Source: Luteibacter sp. dw_328
GTDB taxonomy: Bacteria > Pseudomonadota > Gammaproteobacteria > Xanthomonadales > Rhodanobacteraceae
Direction: 5' to 3'
Length of the DNA stretch: 64,000 nucleotides
NCBI RefSeq assembly: GCF_018449605.1
Contig: NZ_JAAVUW010000011.1
Span: 108,456-172,455 of the forward strand
Of this stretch, positions 15,722 to 24,730 are shown one piece after another. Within the stretch, counting starts at the first letter, position 1. Each line of letters opens with the position of its first letter. Position numbers and translations under genes: made by a program. Under the pieces are notes generated by a model. The model was not told the DNA's origin and searched no databases. It was given only the letters and a program-made list of their open reading frames with translations.

Positions 15722-18159
15722 GTGTCGGCATCCGCTTCGAGCGTGGCCCGCATGCGTTCGACGCGACTCTTCCAGTCATCGGTGGCAATGCCACCGCGCA
15801 GGCGTTCGACCCATAGCGGAAAGGCGAATGGGCTGAGTCGTTTCGGTTCGCGCCAGAGCAGGTGCGAGCGCGCGACCCGCAGCAGGCACGCGCGTAACCG
15901 CGTGTAGTCGAGTTGCTGGTCGAGCACCTCGCGCTCGGCTTGCCAGAGGAGAGGGTGGGTCGGGTCGTGCCGGCGCAGGACGTCGAACAGCAGGCCACTC
16001 GATACCTGGAGTTGTCGCAACGTCTTGCCCGCGGCGGGATAGCCGTTGAAAACGAGCCCCGCGACACGAGCTATCTCGCGGAACTGACGGCGAGCCAGTT
16101 CGGTGAGGTTGACGCTGGCCAGGATATCCGTGCGCAGGCGCGCCGGATGCAGCAACTGCCGCACCGCCTCGGCGTCGAGCGTCGGCATGCGCGCCGCCGT
16201 GAGGGCCAGGCCGTAATCATTCACCGCGTAACCATAGTCGCCGGGATGGAGGCGGGCGAGACGATAGGCCAGCAGGGCAGCGAGGCCCTCGTGCGCGAGG
16301 CGTCCAGCGAAGGGAAACAGGAACAGATAGTCACCCTCGCGCGTGCGGGTACGTTCGCATAGCGTTTCGTCGACGGCAGGAACGGCGGAGCGACGTCGCT
16401 GGATCGCGAGCAGGGGAGCGAGGGTGCGCATTTCGGCACTGTGCGGAGCGCCTTCGGCCAGGGTGCGGCGAAGTTCGTCCGAGAGTTCGCCGGAAAGCGG
16501 AAGGCGTCCGCCCATCCAGCGCGGAACACCGCCACGGCGGTTCGGTGCGGCGCGCACGTAGGCGGTCATGTCCCGGATGCGTACGAGCTCGAGATTGCGG
16601 CCCGCGAAGAGGAAGCGATCGCCGGGCCGGAGTCGCGACAGGAAGCTCTCCTCGACCGTGCCCAGTCGCGCACCCTTCATGTAACGCACCTGGAGGCTCC
16701 CGTCCGAGGTGATCGTGCCGATCGACAACCGGTGCATGCGTGCGATGCGTCCGCTCTCGACGTGATAGCGGCCGTCGGTTTCGACCAGCTTCCGGTATTC
16801 GGGATAACTCGCCAGCGCCGTACCGCCGGTGCGCAGATAGGCGAGCACGGCGTCGAACCGTTCACGGGGAAATTTCGCGTACGCGAACGAGGACGTGATC
16901 TCCGCATACGCCTCGTCCGCTGTGAAGCCACCACCAAGGGCCATCGTGAGGAGGTGCTGGGCAAGGACATCGAGACAACCGCGCATCGGGTGGCGTGGTT
17001 CGAGGTGATCTTCCGCGAGTGCGCGCCGGGCCGCGGCGATCTCCGCCAGCTCCAGCAGATGGGTCGGCACGCAGAGAATGCGCGAAGGCATACCCGGCTG
17101 GTGTCCACTTCGGCCGGCGCGTTGCAACAGGCGGGCAATGCTCTTGGGGCTTCCTACCTGCAGTACCTGCTCCACGCTGGAGAAGTCCACGCCGAGATCG
17201 AGGCTCGACGTCGCGACGACACAACGCAGCGTGCCCCGTCGCAAGGCCTCCTCCGTGGCGAAGCGCAGCTTCGGATCGATGGAGCCGTGATGCAGCGCGA
17301 GCGTCTCCAGCGGCTCTGGCCAGACCGACGCCAGCGCCTCGTGCCACAGCTCGGCTTGTGAACGCGTGTTGGCGAACACGAGACTTGTCTTTGCCGCGAG
17401 TACGGCGCCCAGCACGCGCGGCAGTTGCGACAGGCCAAGGTGACCTGCCCAGGGGAATCGCTCACCGCCTTCGGGGAGTGCCGTGTCGATATAGGTTTTC
17501 TTACGCGAGCTGCCCCCGATGAGGACGCCGTCGCCAGCCAGCGCGTGGAGTGCTTCGTCGAGGTTGCCGAGCGTCGCGGAAAGGCCCCAGCTGCGCAGTG
17601 CCGGCAGCCAGTGCCGCAGGCGCGCGAGACCGAGTTGTAGCAGGGTGCCGCGCTTGTTGCCGATGAGTTCGTGCCACTCATCGATGACGATGCCGCGCAG
17701 GTGGGCGAAACGCTCGCGCGCGTCGGGGTAGCTGAGCAACAGGGCGAGGCTTTCCGGCGTGGTCACCAGCAGCTCGCACGCGCCGCGGCGCAGTTTTGCA
17801 CGTTCGGAACTACCGCTGTCACCGGTGCGCCGGAGCACTCGCCAAGGGAGCTCCATGGCCTCGACAGCAGCGGTGAGATGTTGCGTCGTGTCGGTGGCGA
17901 GCGAGCGAAGAGGCGTGATCCAGAGCAGTTGCAGCCCCGTCTGTGGGCGCAGTACCGCATCGATCAACGGCCCACCCGCGGCGGCGAGCGTTTTCCCCGT
18001 ACCGGTGGGCGCATGGACGAGCCCGTTCCTGCCTTCCGCCCAGGCTCGCCATGCTGCCCGTTGAAACGCCGCTGGCCGCCGCTCCTGCGCGGCAAACCAG
18101 GCGACGAGACGGGCCTCAGCCCGTCGCCAGGCGGCGGAGGTCGTCGAGTTTGTCGGCAT
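15718..18159 (-). CDS. Ligase-associated Lhr-type DEXH helicase
   Basis: 813 residues from ATG 18159. The frame is open further, but that extension only shadows the ligase. Motif I APTGTGKT, motif II IDEWHE, motif III SATLGN, motif VI QRAGRSGH; then a winged-helix and the Lhr-specific C-terminal region. Lhr-core helicases unwind 3'-tailed duplexes and RNA:DNA hybrids. The start overlaps the ligase end by 44 bases and the stop overlaps pdeM by 4, so translation is coupled. Length is normal for the ligase-associated subgroup. Confidence 0.93.
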   Translation of the reverse strand: MPTNSTTSAAWRRAEARLVAWFAAQERRPAAFQRAAWRAWAEGRNGLVHAPTGTGKTLAAAGGPLIDAVLRPQTGLQLLWITPLRSLATDTTQHLTAAVEAMELPWRVLRRTGDSGSSERAKLRRGACELLVTTPESLALLLSYPDARERFAHLRGIVIDEWHELIGNKRGTLLQLGLARLRHWLPALRSWGLSATLGNLDEALHALAGDGVLIGGSSRKKTYIDTALPEGGERFPWAGHLGLSQLPRVLGAVLAAKTSLVFANTRSQAELWHEALASVWPEPLETLALHHGSIDPKLRFATEEALRRGTLRCVVATSSLDLGVDFSSVEQVLQVGSPKSIARLLQRAGRSGHQPGMPSRILCVPTHLLELAEIAAARRALAEDHLEPRHPMRGCLDVLAQHLLTMALGGGFTADEAYAEITSSFAYAKFPRERFDAVLAYLRTGGTALASYPEYRKLVETDGRYHVESGRIARMHRLSIGTITSDGSLQVRYMKGARLGTVEESFLSRLRPGDRFLFAGRNLELVRIRDMTAYVRAAPNRRGGVPRWMGGRLPLSGELSDELRRTLAEGAPHSAEMRTLAPLLAIQRRRSAVPAVDETLCERTRTREGDYLFLFPFAGRLAHEGLAALLAYRLARLHPGDYGYAVNDYGLALTAARMPTLDAEAVRQLLHPARLRTDILASVNLTELARRQFREIARVAGLVFNGYPAAGKTLRQLQVSSGLLFDVLRRHDPTHPLLWQAEREVLDQQLDYTRLRACLLRVARSHLLWREPKRLSPFAFPLWVERLRGGIATDDWKSRVERMRATLEADADT

Positions 18160-19711
18160 CGCGGATCGCGAGGTCGGTTCGCCAGCGGAGAATGCGCGGG
18201 AAGCGCACGGCCACGCCCGCCTTGTGTCGGCCGGAGGCTTGGATCGCCTCGAAGGCGAGTTCGAAAACGTGCGTCGGTTCCACCGAGCGGACGGGCCCGA
18301 AACGGTCGACGGTGTGCGCGCGGATCCAGCGGTCGAGACGGCCGATTTCATCGTCGTCGAGTCCGGAGTACGCCTTGGCGACCGGCACGAGTGCGTCGCC
18401 GTCCCATACGCCGAAGGTGTAGTCGGTGAAGAGTCCGGATCGGCGCCCGTGTCCCGGCTGGGCATAGAGCAGCACGGCGTCCACCGTGTAGGGGTCGACC
18501 TTCCATTTCCACCAGTCGCCACGTTTACGGCCGACACGGTAGGGCGAATCCAGGCGCTTCAGCATCAGCCCTTCGGTCTGGCGCTCGCGTGACTCGGTAC
18601 GTACCGTCGTGAGTGCTTCCCAGTGCTCGGCTGTGACGGCGGGTGAAAGCATCAGTGTGGGCCCATGGCCGGCGACCAGCGCCTCCAGGGTGGCGCGGCG
18701 ACGGTGGAGCGGTTGCTCGCGGAGATCGTTGCCACCGAACTCCAGCACGTCGTAAACCATCAGTCGCACCGGCGTGTCGGCGAGCAGCTTCGGGCCTGGC
18801 TTGAGCTTGCCGATACGTTTCTGCAAGGCGGCGAAGGGTAAGGGCTTATCGCTGTCGAAAGCCCACGCGAGGATCTCGCCGTCGAGGACGCAGCCGTCGG
18901 GAAGTTCGAGCGCAGCCCGCTCGATTTCGGGAAAGCGGCCATCGAGCCGCTCTTCACCGCGCGACCAGATGAGCGCGCCGCCGTCGCGTCGCATCAGCTG
19001 TGCGCGGATACCGTCCCACTTCCACTCGGCCAGCCAGTCCTTGCTTTCGCCCAGGCTGGCGACGTCGTGCTCCAGCGGTGAGGCGAGGAAGAACGGGTAG
19101 GGCCGTTCCCCGGCATGCTCGTCGTCGCGCTCGGGCCCGGCGAGGGCCTCGAAGGCGGCGGCGCCGGGTTTCCAGGTGCCGGTCAGGCGGTGTGCAATGA
19201 GGTCCGTCGGTAGCGACGACCACTGCGCGATGGCTTGCACGACGAGGCGGTGCGACACGCCGACGCGCAGCGAACCGGTCAGAAGCTTGTTGACGAGGAA
19301 CAGCTGATCCCGAGGCAGCGCGTGCCACCATTGGCGAAGGACGTCCATTCGCTCGATCGATTCCAGCTTTCCAAGGGACGGCAGCCGCGTTTCCATCCAC
19401 ACGTGCAGTGGTGTGTCGTCGGCAGTTTCCTCGGGCGCCGGCAGCATCAGCGCTACCGTTTCGGCGAGGTCGCCGACATGCGCGTAGCAATCGTCGATAA
19501 GCCAGTCCGCATAGCCGGTTTCGGCAGCGAGGGCGAGGCGGAGCTCCGTCGACGTGGCGGTGCGTTTCAGTTTGCCACCGCCAAGGACGTACACCGCCCA
19601 TGCAGCGTCTTCGGGCGGAGCGTTCCTGAAATACGCGGCCATCGCATCGCGTTTGGCCGACGTGGAAGCGGTGCGGTCGAGTGCCTCGAATAACACGGCA
19701 AAGCGGCGCAT
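18116..19711 (-). CDS. ATP-dependent DNA ligase, cassette-associated
   Basis: 531 residues. ATG 19711 overlaps the exonuclease TGA as ATGA. N-terminal helical domain ~1-200, then the nucleotidyltransferase motif I with the adenylated Lys in EWKWDGIRAQ, motif III-like VLDGEILAW, motif IV EGLMLKR, and motif V WWKWKVD, followed by the OB-fold. It joins DNA nicks using ATP, distinct from the essential NAD-dependent LigA. Second gene of the repair unit; its 3' end lies inside the helicase start region. Confidence 0.94.
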   Translation of the reverse strand: MRRFAVLFEALDRTASTSAKRDAMAAYFRNAPPEDAAWAVYVLGGGKLKRTATSTELRLALAAETGYADWLIDDCYAHVGDLAETVALMLPAPEETADDTPLHVWMETRLPSLGKLESIERMDVLRQWWHALPRDQLFLVNKLLTGSLRVGVSHRLVVQAIAQWSSLPTDLIAHRLTGTWKPGAAAFEALAGPERDDEHAGERPYPFFLASPLEHDVASLGESKDWLAEWKWDGIRAQLMRRDGGALIWSRGEERLDGRFPEIERAALELPDGCVLDGEILAWAFDSDKPLPFAALQKRIGKLKPGPKLLADTPVRLMVYDVLEFGGNDLREQPLHRRRATLEALVAGHGPTLMLSPAVTAEHWEALTTVRTESRERQTEGLMLKRLDSPYRVGRKRGDWWKWKVDPYTVDAVLLYAQPGHGRRSGLFTDYTFGVWDGDALVPVAKAYSGLDDDEIGRLDRWIRAHTVDRFGPVRSVEPTHVFELAFEAIQASGRHKAGVAVRFPRILRWRTDLAIRDADKLDDLRRLATG

Positions 19712-20733
19712 CAGTCGCCTTCCTCGCTGTCGCGCACGTCCGACACCGTGCCACCCAGCGAGCGCAGCGGGCGTGCATCGTGCCCGGTTTCGCGCAGATG
19801 ACGAATGAGCGCTTCGCCATCGCCGTGCGTCACGTAGATCCGCTTCGCGCCACAGTCGCGCACGCTTTGCAGCAGACCCGGCCAGTCGGCGTGATCGGAA
19901 ACCACGAAGCCACGGTCGTAGCCGCGACGGCGCCGTGCGCCACGCACCTGCATCCACCCCGAGGCAAATCCCGTGGAGGCCTTGGCGAAGCGACGCATCC
20001 AGGGCGAACCAGCGGCGGACGGTGGCGCCATGACCAACTCGCCGGCGAAATCCTTGCCTCGCGCGGACTCGCTCACAGCCTGGGTGGGAAGCATGCGAAC
20101 GCCGGCCTCGCGATACGCCTCGACCAGCCGTAGCATCGCGCCGTGGAGGTGGACGGTGCGGTCGCTGCGCGCGGCGAGCTCGGCGAGAATGCGCTGGGCT
20201 TTGCCTAACGCATAGCAGAAGAGGACGGCGGGCACCGCGCGTTCGGCGCACTCTTCAAGCCACGCCAGCATGTCGTCGATAACCGCATGCATCGGCGGCC
20301 AGCGGTAGATCGGCAGGCCGAAGGTGGATTCGGTGACGAACACATCACAGGGCACGGGCTCAAAGGGCACGCACGTGGGATCGGGGTCGCGTTTGTAGTC
20401 TCCGGACACGACGGCGACCAACCCGCGTCCCTCGATCCGCACCTGTGCGGCGCCGAGCACGTGACCGGAAGGATGCAGCGAGAGGCGTGTGTCGCCCATC
20501 GTGAACGACTCGCCATACGCATGGTCGCGGATCGTCGCCGTCGCGCCCAGGCGTTCGCGCATGAGTCCGATGCCGGCGCTGGCAACGTGATACAGCTCGC
20601 TACCCGAACGCGCGTGGTCGCCGTGGGCATGAGTAACTACGGCGCGAGGCACCGGCAGCATGGGATCGATGAAGAAATCTCCCGCCGGGCAGTACAGGCC
20701 TTCGGGGCGCGGCAGAAGCAGATCGCTGTCCAT
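19711..20733 (-). CDS. Ligase-associated DNA exonuclease (MBL/beta-CASP fold)
   Basis: 340 residues. Metallo-beta-lactamase motif THAHGDHAR near residue 35, GDYKRDPDPT and a TEST segment, later SDHADWPGL, and C-terminal VTHGDGEAL, as in Artemis/SNM1-like enzymes. Family known as ligase-associated DNA exonuclease. First gene of a coupled set exonuclease-ligase-helicase-phosphoesterase; the start codon is an ATG with REP DNA directly upstream. Likely trims broken ends before ligation. Confidence 0.92.
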   Translation of the reverse strand: MDSDLLLPRPEGLYCPAGDFFIDPMLPVPRAVVTHAHGDHARSGSELYHVASAGIGLMRERLGATATIRDHAYGESFTMGDTRLSLHPSGHVLGAAQVRIEGRGLVAVVSGDYKRDPDPTCVPFEPVPCDVFVTESTFGLPIYRWPPMHAVIDDMLAWLEECAERAVPAVLFCYALGKAQRILAELAARSDRTVHLHGAMLRLVEAYREAGVRMLPTQAVSESARGKDFAGELVMAPPSAAGSPWMRRFAKASTGFASGWMQVRGARRRRGYDRGFVVSDHADWPGLLQSVRDCGAKRIYVTHGDGEALIRHLRETGHDARPLRSLGGTVSDVRDSEEGD

Positions 20734-20779
20734 CGCCGAACAGTAGGAGGCAAGTCGTCAACGCAGCGACAAGCTCCAT

Positions 20780-20850
20780 GCAGGAGCCGATTCATCGGCG
20801 ATAACCAGCCTGCCCCAACTCCCATCGCCGGCATAGCCGGCTCCCACACA
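20780..20850. repeat. REP doublet upstream of the repair cassette
   Basis: A forward GCAGGAGCCGATTCATCGGC unit at ~20780 and an inverted partner (ATCGCCGGCATAGCCGGCTC) starting near 20823, in opposite orientation. Lies between the end of the ABC transporter gene and the start of the exonuclease gene. Confidence 0.75.
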
Positions 20851-20863
20851 AAGCTCGGACCCT

Positions 20864-22627
20864 TCAGGCCACGAACTGAAGCCTTGCCAGCTCCGCGTAA
20901 AGGCCGCCTTCACGCAATAGCGCCTCATGGGTGCCTTGGGCGACGATCCGTCCGCCGTCCATCACGACGATGCGGTCGGCGCGCTGCACGGTGGCCAGAC
21001 GATGGGCGATGACCAGGGTGGTGCGGCCCTTCTCGAGGCGCTCGAGGGCGTGCTGGATAGCCGCCTCGGATTGGGCGTCGAGTGCCGACGTGGCTTCATC
21101 GAGCAGCAGCAGCGGTGCATCACGCAGGATGGCGCGTGCGATGGCGATGCGCTGCTTCTGTCCGCCGGAAAGACGCACGCCGCGCTCGCCGAGCAGGGCT
21201 TCGTAGCCTTCGGGAAGGGCCTGGATGAAGCCATCGGCTTCCGCCAACCGCGCCGCTTCGCGCACCTCGTCGTCGCTCGCGTCCTCGCGACCGAAACGGA
21301 TATTGTTCGCGGCGCTGCCACCGAAGATCACGGTCTCCTGGGGTACCAGGGCGATCGCGCCGCGCAGTTCGGGAAGCGCCAGCGCACGCAGCTCGACGCC
21401 GTCGAAACGGATCGAACCCGATACCGGATCGTGGAAGCGCAGCAGCAGACTGAACACCGTGCTCTTGCCGGCACCCGAGGGGCCGACGAGGGCGACGGTT
21501 TCGCCAGGCGCGATCTCGAGATCGAAGTCGGACAGGGCAGCCACGTCCGGTCGTGAGGGATAACGGAATTCCACGTGGTCGAAGCGAAGCGCGCCTGTTA
21601 CCGGCGTCGGCAGCGGCTCGGGCGCGTCGGGTGTGGCGATGCTCGCCTTTTCCGCGAAAAGCTCGCCAATACGTTCCATCGCACCGGCCGCCTGCAGCAC
21701 GTCGCCCCATACTTCCGACAACCCGGCGACGGAGCCGGCAGCGAAGATGGCGTACACCACGAACTGGGTCAGCACGCCAGGCTCGAGTTCCCCGGCGATG
21801 ACATCGCGAGCACCGGCCCAGAGCACCAGGGTAATCGCGCCGAAGATCAGCACGATCACCGCGGCGGTCAGCATCGAGCGCATGCCGATGCGGCGACGCG
21901 CCGTGGCGAGTGCGAGGGCGATGGCGTTCGCATAGCGACGGCTCTCGACCGGCTCGCGGGCATAGGCCTTCACCGTCTGCGCCGCATTGAGCGTCTCATT
22001 CGCGACGGCGGCGGCATCGGCCAGGCGATCCTGGCTGGTGCGCGACAGCTTCTGCACCCGACGGCCGAAGACGAGGATCGGCAGCATCACGGCGGGGATG
22101 ACCAGGGCCGTGAGGCCGGCCAGACGAGGACTGGTCCAGGCCATGGCCGCTGCCGAGCCGATGAGCATGACGGTACTGCGCAGCGCCACCGAGATGCCCG
22201 AGCCGACCAGGGTCTGCACCAGTTCGGTATCCGTGCCCAGGCGCGAGGTGAGCTCGCCTACGCGGGTGCTTTCGTAGAAGCCGACATCGAGATGGATCAC
22301 GTGCCGGTACAGCGTGCTGCGAAGGGCGGCGAGCGAGCGTTCGCCGAGCAGGGCGATGAAGAAGTAGCGCGCCGCGGTGGCAAGGGCGAGCACCACGGCG
22401 ACCCCGAACAGGCCCAGGAAGGTCCCGTTGATCGTCGCCAGGTTCGAGGCAAGGAAACCCTTGTCGACGATATGGCGCAAGGCGACCGGAACTAATAGTG
22501 AGGCGCCGGAGGAAATGCCGAGGAAGACCAGCCAGCCGACGGCCAGGGCCTTGTGGGGCTTGAGGAAGGGCCAGAGATTGCGCAGTGCACCGATGTTCCG
22601 TGACTTCTCCCTGCGTTCGGTGGTCAT
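20864..22627 (-). CDS. ABC exporter, fused membrane and ATPase domains (MsbA/ABCB-type)
   Basis: 587 residues from ATG 22627; a TTG at 22657 would add ten residues. Six membrane helices in residues ~20-300, then the ATPase: Walker A GPSGAGKST, Q-loop VPQETVIF, signature LSGGQKQR, Walker B LLLLDEATSALD, His-switch VIAHR. Works as a homodimer exporting lipids or hydrophobic compounds. Closest group appears to be the lipid A/multidrug ABCB half-transporters; the substrate is not deducible. 55 bases after the yigZ stop on the same strand. Confidence 0.92.
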   Translation of the reverse strand: MTTERREKSRNIGALRNLWPFLKPHKALAVGWLVFLGISSGASLLVPVALRHIVDKGFLASNLATINGTFLGLFGVAVVLALATAARYFFIALLGERSLAALRSTLYRHVIHLDVGFYESTRVGELTSRLGTDTELVQTLVGSGISVALRSTVMLIGSAAAMAWTSPRLAGLTALVIPAVMLPILVFGRRVQKLSRTSQDRLADAAAVANETLNAAQTVKAYAREPVESRRYANAIALALATARRRIGMRSMLTAAVIVLIFGAITLVLWAGARDVIAGELEPGVLTQFVVYAIFAAGSVAGLSEVWGDVLQAAGAMERIGELFAEKASIATPDAPEPLPTPVTGALRFDHVEFRYPSRPDVAALSDFDLEIAPGETVALVGPSGAGKSTVFSLLLRFHDPVSGSIRFDGVELRALALPELRGAIALVPQETVIFGGSAANNIRFGREDASDDEVREAARLAEADGFIQALPEGYEALLGERGVRLSGGQKQRIAIARAILRDAPLLLLDEATSALDAQSEAAIQHALERLEKGRTTLVIAHRLATVQRADRIVVMDGGRIVAQGTHEALLREGGLYAELARLQFVA

Positions 22628-22682
22628 GCGCCGCTCTTTGCTATGGTCATTCGCCAACGAATGGGGCCGGCCGGTGCAGTAT

Positions 22683-23279
22683 TCAATCGAGCCGGCGCGG
22701 CTGGATGCGCCCCCGGCTGAGGTCGATCATGCGCGCGGCGATGGCGTCGAGGCGGTCCGCCGGGGCGAGCACGGTCAATTCCGCCCCGTCGGCGACGAAG
22801 ATCTCCTGTTCGAGCACCCCGTCCATCTCACGGATCCGTGCCGTGACGAGCGCCAGCTCGGCGAAGTCGCAGTGGATGAACAGCCGACCCGTCGCGACGA
22901 TCGCCACGCGAGGGGCGAGGCGCAGGCATTCCGCCGCCGTACCGCCGTAGGCCCGGGCGAGCCCACCCGCGCCCAGCTTGATGCCGCCATACCAGCGGGT
23001 GACCACGACGACCACACGGTCACAGCCCTGGCCGTCGATGGCCTGCAACATGGGGCGGCCGGCCGTGCCGCCGGGCTCGCCGTCGTCGTTGAAGCGGTAG
23101 GCGTCGCCGATGCGATAGGACCAGCAGTTGTGCGTCGCCGCCGTATCGCTGACGGTCTCGATGAAGGCGAGTGCCTCCGTGATACTGCCGACCGGCGCAG
23201 CCTGGGCGAGGAAGCGGCTCTTGCGAATGTCTTCCTCGTGCCGCCAGGGCGACGCGAGGGTTTCCAGCGGGGCGTTCAA
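22683..23279 (-). CDS. yigZ: IMPACT/YigZ family protein
   Basis: 198 residues. IMPACT domain with KSRFLAQAAPV, THNCWSYRIG, the signature DDGEPGGTAGRPMLQAI and VVVTRWYGGIKLGAGGL, then a C-terminal DUF1949-like ferredoxin fold. The start is TTG at 23279, overlapping the upstream stop as TTGA; no ATG exists near the conserved N-terminus. Cellular role in bacteria is not well defined; eukaryotic IMPACT modulates Gcn2. Confidence 0.9.
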   Translation of the reverse strand: MNAPLETLASPWRHEEDIRKSRFLAQAAPVGSITEALAFIETVSDTAATHNCWSYRIGDAYRFNDDGEPGGTAGRPMLQAIDGQGCDRVVVVVTRWYGGIKLGAGGLARAYGGTAAECLRLAPRVAIVATGRLFIHCDFAELALVTARIREMDGVLEQEIFVADGAELTVLAPADRLDAIAARMIDLSRGRIQPRRLD

Positions 23280-24106
23280 GGGTTCAGGTCACGCAGGTCT
23301 TGGGGCAGGTCGTAGTGCGGATAGCGTTGGCGAAAATCTTTCAGCTCGCGCAGGGCCCGGGCACGGTCGCCGCTGCCCAGAAGGCGGCGGATTTCGCCGA
23401 TGCGGTCGTCCGGACCGAGGCTGGCGGCGCTGTCTGCTTCGACACGCGCCGGGGCAGACATCGTCTGGCGCAGCATGCCGGAAGCTGCCGGACGCGCCAT
23501 CTCGTACTGCTCTGACGCCGGTTGCTGCGGTGCCGGGGCAGGGGCGGCGGAGACGGTGACTGGCTCGGGAGCAGGCGGCGACGCCGGAGCGGATGGTGTG
23601 GGCGGCTCTGGTGGTTCTGGCGGTGCGGCGGGCGCCGACGGTGGCGGTGGCGCCAATACCTTCTTCGCTCCGAACGTAGGTATCGCGGTGCGAGCGACGT
23701 GTGCGCGTAGCGTAGGTTTCGCCGCTGAAGCGGCTCCCACAGAAACAGCAGGTTCGCGTGCCGCCGGTGTAGGAGCCGCTTCAGCGGCGATGCTCTTCCC
23801 CGCCAGCTTGTCCGCAGCAACCGGCCATGCGGCTGGGGCTGCGGCCGGGGCCATCGACCTTGGCGCAGGCTGCTGTTCGCGAACCTGCCAGGCGACGCCT
23901 ACGGCGAGGACGAGCACCGCGGCGGATGCCATGGCAACGGGCCAGCGTGGACGACGATTCACCGGTGTCGCACGCGCGGCTTCGGCGAGAACGGCCGCAT
24001 CGAGGGATGCGTCCGGTTCGACCTTGGGCAGGCGTGCGTACAGCGCGGCGAGTTCGTGCTCGTCGGGCAGATCGTCGTCGCTGGGCGGGGGAGTGGTCGG
24101 GTTCAT
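23276..24106 (-). CDS. Membrane-anchored anti-sigma factor-like protein
   Basis: 276 residues from ATG 24106, one base after the sigma factor stop. Acidic N-terminal cytosolic part (DDLPDEHELAALYARLP), one transmembrane helix ~55-73 (PVAMASAAVLVLAVGVAW), then a long Pro/Ala-rich periplasmic linker and a short charged C-terminus (IGEIRRLLGSGDRARALREL). Adjacent position and topology suggest it holds the ECF sigma factor. No zinc-binding HxxxCxxC motif was seen, so it is not a ZAS-type anti-sigma. Residues ~106-130 are encoded by a REP doublet. Confidence 0.7.
   Translation of the reverse strand: MNPTTPPPSDDDLPDEHELAALYARLPKVEPDASLDAAVLAEAARATPVNRRPRWPVAMASAAVLVLAVGVAWQVREQQPAPRSMAPAAAPAAWPVAADKLAGKSIAAEAAPTPAAREPAVSVGAASAAKPTLRAHVARTAIPTFGAKKVLAPPPPSAPAAPPEPPEPPTPSAPASPPAPEPVTVSAAPAPAPQQPASEQYEMARPAASGMLRQTMSAPARVEADSAASLGPDDRIGEIRRLLGSGDRARALRELKDFRQRYPHYDLPQDLRDLNP
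23718..23791. repeat. REP doublet inside the anti-sigma coding sequence
   Basis: 23718-23740 (TCGCCGCTGAAGCGGCTCCC...) and 23768-23791 are inverted copies matching at 22 of 23 positions, 27 bases apart. Both lie in frame within the Pro/Ala linker and introduce no stop. Confidence 0.9.
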
Positions 24107-24107
24107 G

Positions 24108-24662
24108 TCATTCGGCAACGAGTTCGCGGATCCGGGCCATGGCGTAGCGAAGCCGCGATTTTGCGGTTTCACGGCCCACACCGGTGACGGCGGCGATGTC
24201 CTCCAGGGAAAGTTCGTTCTCCATGCGCAGCACGAAAGCCGTGCGCTGTTCGTCGGGCAGGCTCTCGATGGCGCGCTGCATGCGCCGACGCAGTTCAAAG
24301 TCCGACAGCGCGTGCTCGGGTTGTTCGCGTTCGGGTGCGGCCTGTGTCGCAAATACGGCTTCGGTTTCCTCCGCACCGGCCTGTGGCCGTTGCTTGCGGA
24401 AGCTGTCGATCGCCAGGTTGTGCGCGATCTGCAGCAGCCACGTGCTGAACTTCGCTTCGACACGATAGCGCTGACGGGCCGCAATCACACGGCTCCAGGT
24501 TTCCTGGAAGAGCTCGTCCGCGGCCGCGCGATCCTTCACTGTCTTGAGGAGGAACCGGTAGAGCGGGCCCTTATGCCGCGCGTAGAGTTCCGTGAAGGCA
24601 GCCGCGTCCCCTCCCGCCCAGGCGAGCATCAGTTCGCCATCGTCGGCCAGGGGTGCATCCAT
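24108..24662 (-). CDS. ECF-type RNA polymerase sigma factor
   Basis: 184 residues. Region 2: AAFTELYARHKGPLYRFLLK...ADELFQETWSRVI and FSTWLLQIAHNLAIDSFRK; region 4: RAIESLPDEQRTAFVLRMEN and LSLEDIAAVTGVGRETAKSRL. The latter binds the -35 element. Followed after one base by a membrane anti-sigma-like gene. The VWA gene lies 68 bases beyond its start on the other side (upstream in reading order it is downstream of none); its regulon is unknown. Confidence 0.93.
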   Translation of the reverse strand: MDAPLADDGELMLAWAGGDAAAFTELYARHKGPLYRFLLKTVKDRAAADELFQETWSRVIAARQRYRVEAKFSTWLLQIAHNLAIDSFRKQRPQAGAEETEAVFATQAAPEREQPEHALSDFELRRRMQRAIESLPDEQRTAFVLRMENELSLEDIAAVTGVGRETAKSRLRYAMARIRELVAE

Positions 24663-24730
24663 GGCCGGGGAGGGTAAGGCATTCGGGTGGTATTCGGCGA
24701 TGGGCAGGGTCGTGGTTCCGTTGGATCGCC

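Noticed and set aside
18160..18537. N-terminal extension of the helicase frame
   Set aside because: The added 126 residues are Ser/Arg-rich shadow of the ligase gene; the family starts near 18159.
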